Positions 60,034 to 64,000 of a stretch of DNA of 64,000 nucleotides are shown piece after piece. The translations under genes and the position numbers were made by a program. Numbering within the stretch: the first letter of the stretch is position 1; each line of letters opens with the position of its first letter. The notes below the pieces were generated by a model, which was not told the origin of the DNA, did no database searches, and saw only the letters and a list, made by a program, of their open reading frames with translations. Origin of the DNA: Pseudonocardia cypriaca (GTDB lineage: Bacteria > Actinomycetota > Actinomycetes > Mycobacteriales > Pseudonocardiaceae); contig NZ_VFPH01000001.1 in assembly GCF_006717045.1 (NCBI RefSeq), forward strand, positions 2,480,001 through 2,544,000, written 5' to 3'.

Positions 60034-60983
60034 GGCGAGCGACGTCGCTGGCGAACCTCGACCTGAACCTCCTGGTGATCCTGCGGGAGCTGCTGCGCGA
60101 GCGGAACGTCACGCGCGCGGCGCGCCAGGTCGGGATCACCCAGCCGGCGGCCAGCGCGGCGCTGGCCCGCCTGCGCCGCCACTTCGGCGACGAGCTGCTC
60201 GAACGCACCCGCGGGGGCTTCGTGCTCACCCCGCTCGGCGCGCACCTCGCCACGCAGATCGAGACGGTGTGCGCAGGCGTGGAGCGGCTCTTCTCCACCG
60301 ATGCCGCGTTCCGGCCGGAGGACTCCGAGCGGGAGTTCGTCGTGCTCGTGCCGGACTACGTGCTCGCGGCGCTCGGGGAGTCGCTGTCGCGGGCCATGCA
60401 CGAGGCGGCGCCCCGCACCCGGCTGCACGTCAAGGTGGTCCACGAGTCGATGCCGGCCGACCTCGCCGAGGCCCTCCGGGTGATCGACGGCATCGTGTCC
60501 GTGCCGATGCCGCGGTTCCAGGTGGCGGGGATCCGCGGCATGGAGGTCTTCCGGGACCGGTGGGTCTGCGTGGTGGCGGCGGACAACCCCGTCGGCGACC
60601 GCCTGGAGCTGGCGGACCTCGAACGCCTGCCGTGGGTCGTCCCGCACCACCCGGACGGCGAGTACCCGCCCACCTCGCCGCTCGCACCGCTCTTCGCGCG
60701 GCTGTCCGCGCGCCCCCGGGTTGCCGTGCGGGTGGACAGCTACCAGGCCACCCCGTACTTCGTCGCGGGTACGGACCGGGTCGCGGTGATGCAGCGGCGG
60801 CTGGCGCTGCGTCTCGCCGACCGGCCGGACCTGCGGGTGCTCGAGTGCCCCGGTGACCCGCCGCCGATCGTCGAGACGCTGTGGTGGCACGCGAAGAACG
60901 ACGAGGACGAGGCGCACACCTGGTTCCGGTCCATGGTCGCGCGGGCGGCGGAGGACGGCGACGGGCGCCACCGCCCCCGGTAG
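60027..60983 (+). CDS. LysR-family regulator
   Basis: 318 residues from GTG at 60027 (60030 also possible), overlapping the dehalogenase-like gene end. HTH: LNLLVILRELLRERNVTRAARQVGITQPAASAALARLRRHF, the NodD/NahR-like subgroup that often senses aromatic compounds. Effector domain with FVVLVPDYVLAALG and VAGTDRVAVMQRRLA. Probably co-transcribed with and controlling the upstream operon. Confidence 0.88.
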   Translation: MVRRATSLANLDLNLLVILRELLRERNVTRAARQVGITQPAASAALARLRRHFGDELLERTRGGFVLTPLGAHLATQIETVCAGVERLFSTDAAFRPEDSEREFVVLVPDYVLAALGESLSRAMHEAAPRTRLHVKVVHESMPADLAEALRVIDGIVSVPMPRFQVAGIRGMEVFRDRWVCVVAADNPVGDRLELADLERLPWVVPHHPDGEYPPTSPLAPLFARLSARPRVAVRVDSYQATPYFVAGTDRVAVMQRRLALRLADRPDLRVLECPGDPPPIVETLWWHAKNDEDEAHTWFRSMVARAAEDGDGRHRPR

Positions 60984-61000
60984 GCGAGATCAGCTGGAGC

Positions 61001-61044
61001 TTGTTGGCGACAATCGTTCCCAGTAAGGTGACTGTCGGTCAGTC
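61001..61044 (+). promoter_or_regulatory. Promoter with dyad for the MFS transporter
   Basis: TTGTTG (61001-61006) and TAAGGT (61024-61029) are 17 bases apart. GACTG-TCGGT-CAGTC (61030-61044) lies over the expected start of transcription and may be an operator. Confidence 0.5.
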
Positions 61045-61061
61045 GTAGATGGGGGACGTTG

Positions 61062-62276
61062 GTGCTCTGGAAGATCGAAGCTCCTCGGGGATCGGCACGT
61101 GGTCGTCGGCTCGCGGTCGTCGGCTCGCTGTTCCTCGTCTCCGACATCGGGTACTCGTTCCTCCTCGCCGCCCTCGCCACGATCCTGCTGCAGCGCGGGG
61201 TGGCGCTCGAGACCGTTGGCCTGATCAACCTGCTGGGCACGATCTACTTCGCCCGCTTCCTGGTGGGCCCGCTGGTCGACCGGTTCGGCCACTACCGCAG
61301 ATGGCTGATCAGCACGCAGGTGGTGCTGGTGCTCGCGTTCTGCACGCTCTCGGTACTGGATCCCGTGGGCGACCTGCCCACGGTGCTCGCGGTCGTGACG
61401 GTGCTGCTGGTGGTGTCGGCGGTCCACGACACCGCCTTGGGCGGGTTGTCGGTGCGGCTGTTGCCGCCGGCCGAGCGCGGAACCGGCAACGGCGTGCAGG
61501 CGGCCGCCGCCGTCGCGTCGATCTTCATCGGGGGCGGCGGCGCCCTCCTGCTCTACGCGTACGCGGGCTGGACGGTCACCACGCTGGTCGTCGCGTCGGT
61601 GTTCACGGTGCCGCTCGCGGTGCTCGCCCGGTTCACCGAGCCGGTCCCGCCGCAGGACGCGGTCCGGGGAAGGGGCGCAGGCTGGCGAGACCTGCTCGCG
61701 GTCCTCCGCGTGCCACGGACCGCGTTGTGGGCCCTCGCGGTCATCCCGTGCTTCGTCGTGGGGATCTTCGTGGTGAACGCGGTGCAGACGGCCATGCTGC
61801 TCGCGGCCGGGTGGAGCGTCGACCGGATCGCCTTCGTGCAGTACACGCTCGCCGTGGTCGCCGGCATGGCGACCGGGGTCGGCACCGGGGTGGCGATCAG
61901 CCGGTGGGGCAGGCGGCGGACGGTCGTCGTGATCGGGGTCGGGATCGTCGTCGCGGTCGCAGCACACCTTCCCCTCGCAGGCGGCGACGGAGGCCCGCTC
62001 GCGGCGATCGCCGTGGTGCTGGCCACCGCGGTCTACTGCGCACAGGCGACGTGGATCTACACCGTGTGCATGGATCTCTCCCGCGGATCGGCGGCCGCAA
62101 CCGACTTCACGGTGCAGACGTCCGTGAGCGGGTTCGTCCGGATGGTCACCACCGGACCCGCCCTGGTGCTCGCCGGGCAGATCGGCTACCCGTGGCTGAT
62201 CACCGGCGCGCTCGGGCTCGCGCTCGCCGGTGCCGTGGTCACGGCCGCATGGGCTCGGACGCACACCGTGCCCTGA
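61062..62276 (+). CDS. MFS transporter (AmpG/RhtX-like)
   Basis: 404 residues from GTG, with GGGGGA five bases upstream (TTG at 61059 also possible). About twelve helices with GPLVDRFGHYRRW as motif A. The arrangement resembles the RhtX/FptX siderophore and AmpG-like permeases, but that resemblance is weak evidence for substrate. Preceded by its own promoter and dyad; followed by an NDMA-dependent dehydrogenase after 68 bases. Confidence 0.8.
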   Translation: MLWKIEAPRGSARGRRLAVVGSLFLVSDIGYSFLLAALATILLQRGVALETVGLINLLGTIYFARFLVGPLVDRFGHYRRWLISTQVVLVLAFCTLSVLDPVGDLPTVLAVVTVLLVVSAVHDTALGGLSVRLLPPAERGTGNGVQAAAAVASIFIGGGGALLLYAYAGWTVTTLVVASVFTVPLAVLARFTEPVPPQDAVRGRGAGWRDLLAVLRVPRTALWALAVIPCFVVGIFVVNAVQTAMLLAAGWSVDRIAFVQYTLAVVAGMATGVGTGVAISRWGRRRTVVVIGVGIVVAVAAHLPLAGGDGGPLAAIAVVLATAVYCAQATWIYTVCMDLSRGSAAATDFTVQTSVSGFVRMVTTGPALVLAGQIGYPWLITGALGLALAGAVVTAAWARTHTVP

Positions 62277-62344
62277 GCGCGACCGCCTTCCGCGTTGCGA
62301 AAGCTGCGTCGAGGCGGGGGTCGTGCGCGGGCATCGTGAGGTGC

Positions 62345-63454
62345 ATGAGCATGACCACCCGCGCCGCGATCTGCCGGGAACCGCGCACGCCGTGGGAGAT
62401 CACCGACGTCGAGCTCGACGACCCGCGCGCGAACGAGGTGCGCATCCGGTTCCACGCCGCGGGGATGTGCCACTCCGACGACCACATCCAGAAGGGCGAC
62501 GCCCGGATGCGGTTCCCGGTCGTCGGTGGCCACGAGGGGGCCGGGGTGGTGGAGGCCGTCGGCGCGGGGGTCACCCGGGTCGCCGTCGGCGATCACGTCG
62601 TCTGCTCCTTCATCCCCGCGTGCGGGGCGTGCCGGTACTGCTCGACCGGCCGGCAGAACCTTTGCGACGCGGGCAAGAACGCGTCGACGGGGGAGTTCCC
62701 GGACGGGACCTTCCGGTTCCACCTCGACGGTGAGGACCTCGGCGGGCTGTGCGTGCTCGGCACCTTCTCCCAGTACGCGGTGGTATCGGAGTTCTCGTGC
62801 ATCCCGATCCCGGACGACATCCCGTTCGACGTCGCCGCCCTGGTGAGCTGCGGGGTCCCGACGGGCTGGGGCTCTGCGGTGTACGCGGCGGGTGTGCGGG
62901 CCGGGGACACGGTCGTGATCTACGGCGCGGGTGGTGTGGGCAGCAACGCCGTGCAGGGCGCGCGGTACGCGGGCGCGAAGAACGTGGTGGTCGTGGATCC
63001 GGTGGCGTTCAAGCGGGACATGGCGAAGGTGTTCGGGGCCACCCACACGTTCGCCGACGCGAAGGCCGCGCACGACTTCGTGGTGGAGACGACCTGGGGT
63101 GAGCTCGCCGACCACGCGATCATCACCGTCGGCGTGCTGCACGACGAGGTCATCGCGAACGCGCTCCAGGTCGTCGGCAAGAGCGGACAGGTGACGATCA
63201 CCGCCGTCGGCAACGGGTCCCTCGCCGCCCCGGCAGGCATGCTGATCGGCTACCAGCGCCGCGTGCAGGGCGCGATCTTCGGCGCCTGCAATCCGCTCCA
63301 CGACGTCCCGCGGTTGCTCGGCCTCTACCGCTCCGGCGACCTCAAGCTCGACGAGCTGATCACCCGCCGCTACCGGCTCGACCAGGTCAACGAGGGCTAC
63401 CAGGACATGCTCGACGGCAAGAACGTCCGCGGCGTGATCATCCACGAGCACTGA
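62345..63454 (+). CDS. NDMA-dependent alcohol dehydrogenase (zinc MDR family)
   Basis: 369 residues. GMCHSDDHIQKGD at the catalytic zinc, GGHEGAGVVEAVG, structural-zinc cysteines in CGACRYCSTGRQNLC, and VVIYGAGGVGSNAVQGA for NAD binding. The run STGEFPDGTFRFHLDG is typical of actinobacterial nicotinoprotein dehydrogenases that keep NAD(H) bound and use an artificial acceptor (NDMA) or mycofactocin in vivo. ATG at 62345 chosen; ATG 62351 is also possible. Confidence 0.88.
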   Translation: MSMTTRAAICREPRTPWEITDVELDDPRANEVRIRFHAAGMCHSDDHIQKGDARMRFPVVGGHEGAGVVEAVGAGVTRVAVGDHVVCSFIPACGACRYCSTGRQNLCDAGKNASTGEFPDGTFRFHLDGEDLGGLCVLGTFSQYAVVSEFSCIPIPDDIPFDVAALVSCGVPTGWGSAVYAAGVRAGDTVVIYGAGGVGSNAVQGARYAGAKNVVVVDPVAFKRDMAKVFGATHTFADAKAAHDFVVETTWGELADHAIITVGVLHDEVIANALQVVGKSGQVTITAVGNGSLAAPAGMLIGYQRRVQGAIFGACNPLHDVPRLLGLYRSGDLKLDELITRRYRLDQVNEGYQDMLDGKNVRGVIIHEH

Positions 63455-63463
63455 GGCCGGTCG

Positions 63464-64000
63464 ATGACCACGGTTCGGCTCCGGGTGCTCATGGAGCCCC
63501 GCCACGGCGCCCGCTACGAGGAGATCCTGGCGCTCGCGCTGGCCACCGAGGAGGCCGGGTTCGACGCGTTCTTCCGCTCCGACCACCTGATGGGTGTCGA
63601 CCCGGACGACCCGGCCTACCGGCCGACCGAGTGCTGGACGACCCTCGGCGGGCTGGCCCGCGAGACCAGGCGGGTGCGGCTGGGCGCGCTGGTCACGGCG
63701 GCGACGTACCGGGAGCCAGGGCTCCTCGCGGCGATCGTGGCGTCCGTCGACGAGATGAGCGGGGGGCGGGTCGAGCTGGGGCTGGGCACCGGCTGGTACG
63801 AGCGCGAGCACGCGGCGTTCGGGATCCCGTTCCCGCCGCGGGCGGAGCGGTTCGACCGCCTGGAGGAGCAGCTCGCCGTCGTCACCGGGTTGTGGTCGGG
63901 CCCCGGGTTCTCCTTCACCGGCACCCACTACCGGGTCGAGGACAACCGCACGCCGCCGCGACCGGTCCAGCGGCCGCACCCGCCGATCATCGTCGGCGGC
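63464..64000 (+). CDS. Luciferase-like (LLM class, F420-type) oxidoreductase, 3' truncated by window
   Basis: ATG at 63464, nine bases after the dehydrogenase stop, opens a frame running to the window end (179 codons seen). Begins MTTVRLRVLMEPRHGARYEE; later EEAGFDAFFRSDHLMG, LGALVTAATYREPGLLA, GLGTGWYEREHAAFGIPFP and RPHPPIIVGG, which are the usual TIM-barrel LLM landmarks. F420H2 is the probable cofactor in an actinomycete. Likely in one operon with the dehydrogenase. Confidence 0.88.
   Translation, partial: MTTVRLRVLMEPRHGARYEEILALALATEEAGFDAFFRSDHLMGVDPDDPAYRPTECWTTLGGLARETRRVRLGALVTAATYREPGLLAAIVASVDEMSGGRVELGLGTGWYEREHAAFGIPFPPRAERFDRLEEQLAVVTGLWSGPGFSFTGTHYRVEDNRTPPRPVQRPHPPIIVGG

Overview
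The window is high-GC DNA from an actinomycete, most likely a Pseudonocardiaceae-type genome (Pseudonocardia-like). This is inferred from strong G/C bias at third codon positions, frequent GTG and TTG starts, a mycothiol-ligase (MshC) family protein, a CtpE-type P-type ATPase, an NDMA-dependent alcohol dehydrogenase, an F420-type luciferase-like oxidoreductase, an IdeR/DtxR-type iron box, and many promoters of the leaderless type (TANNNT six or seven bases before the start codon). No rRNA, tRNA, CRISPR array, integrase or transposase was seen. Coding is nearly continuous and no gap without a gene exceeds 300 bases.

Layout. 1-1.7 kb: end of a ferric-siderophore locus (binding protein, siderophore-interacting reductase). 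1.7-5.5 kb: polyamine-type ABC importer on the minus strand. 5.6-8.5 kb: S10 carboxypeptidase, LysE exporter, IclR regulator. 8.5-10.7 kb: phthalate-dioxygenase-type reductase plus a CYP199A-like P450 that keeps the benzoate-binding residues. 10.7-19.9 kb: MerR/DHA2 efflux pair, NUDIX hydrolase, CtpE ATPase, fused PabB-PabC, Zn-alcohol dehydrogenase, aldo/keto reductase. 20-23.5 kb: Rieske oxygenase, glutamine-synthetase-like ligase and a VanR-like GntR regulator. 23.7-26.8 kb: FemX-like protein, a 165-bp inverted-repeat element, an MshC paralogue, a methyltransferase. 26.9-32.7 kb: an iron-boxed operon of two exporter-fold ABC half-transporters plus an MFS protein (YbtP/YbtQ/YbtX or IrtAB logic) and a TetR regulator. 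32.7-37.9 kb: methyltransferase, second siderophore-binding lipoprotein, rifampicin-phosphotransferase-like enzyme with a TetR regulator and a 14-bp-arm operator.

37.9-52.1 kb is a catabolic block. A LacI-controlled operon (CaiB CoA-transferase, a solute-binding-fold protein without signal peptide, a crotonase, LacI) diverges from a sugar-oxidation operon (SDR, DUF4432 epimerase, Gfo/Idh/MocA, TIM-barrel isomerase). A DUF559-type gene bracketed by near-identical 58-bp double-hairpin repeats follows, then a GntR-controlled sugar ABC importer with an enolase-superfamily dehydratase.

52-64 kb: a second P-type ATPase with an atypical TM4 motif, an EamA exporter with LysR, then a tightly coupled operon of a Rieske protein, two amidohydrolases and a fluoroacetate-dehalogenase-like hydrolase followed by LysR, an MFS transporter, the NDMA-dependent dehydrogenase and a luciferase-like oxidoreductase cut by the window end. 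The most unusual items are the DUF559 gene between double-hairpin repeats, the Rieske/amidohydrolase/dehalogenase operon, the glutamine-synthetase/Rieske pair with VanR-type operators, and small repeats whose mini-ORF bridges a stop and a start codon in the iron operon.
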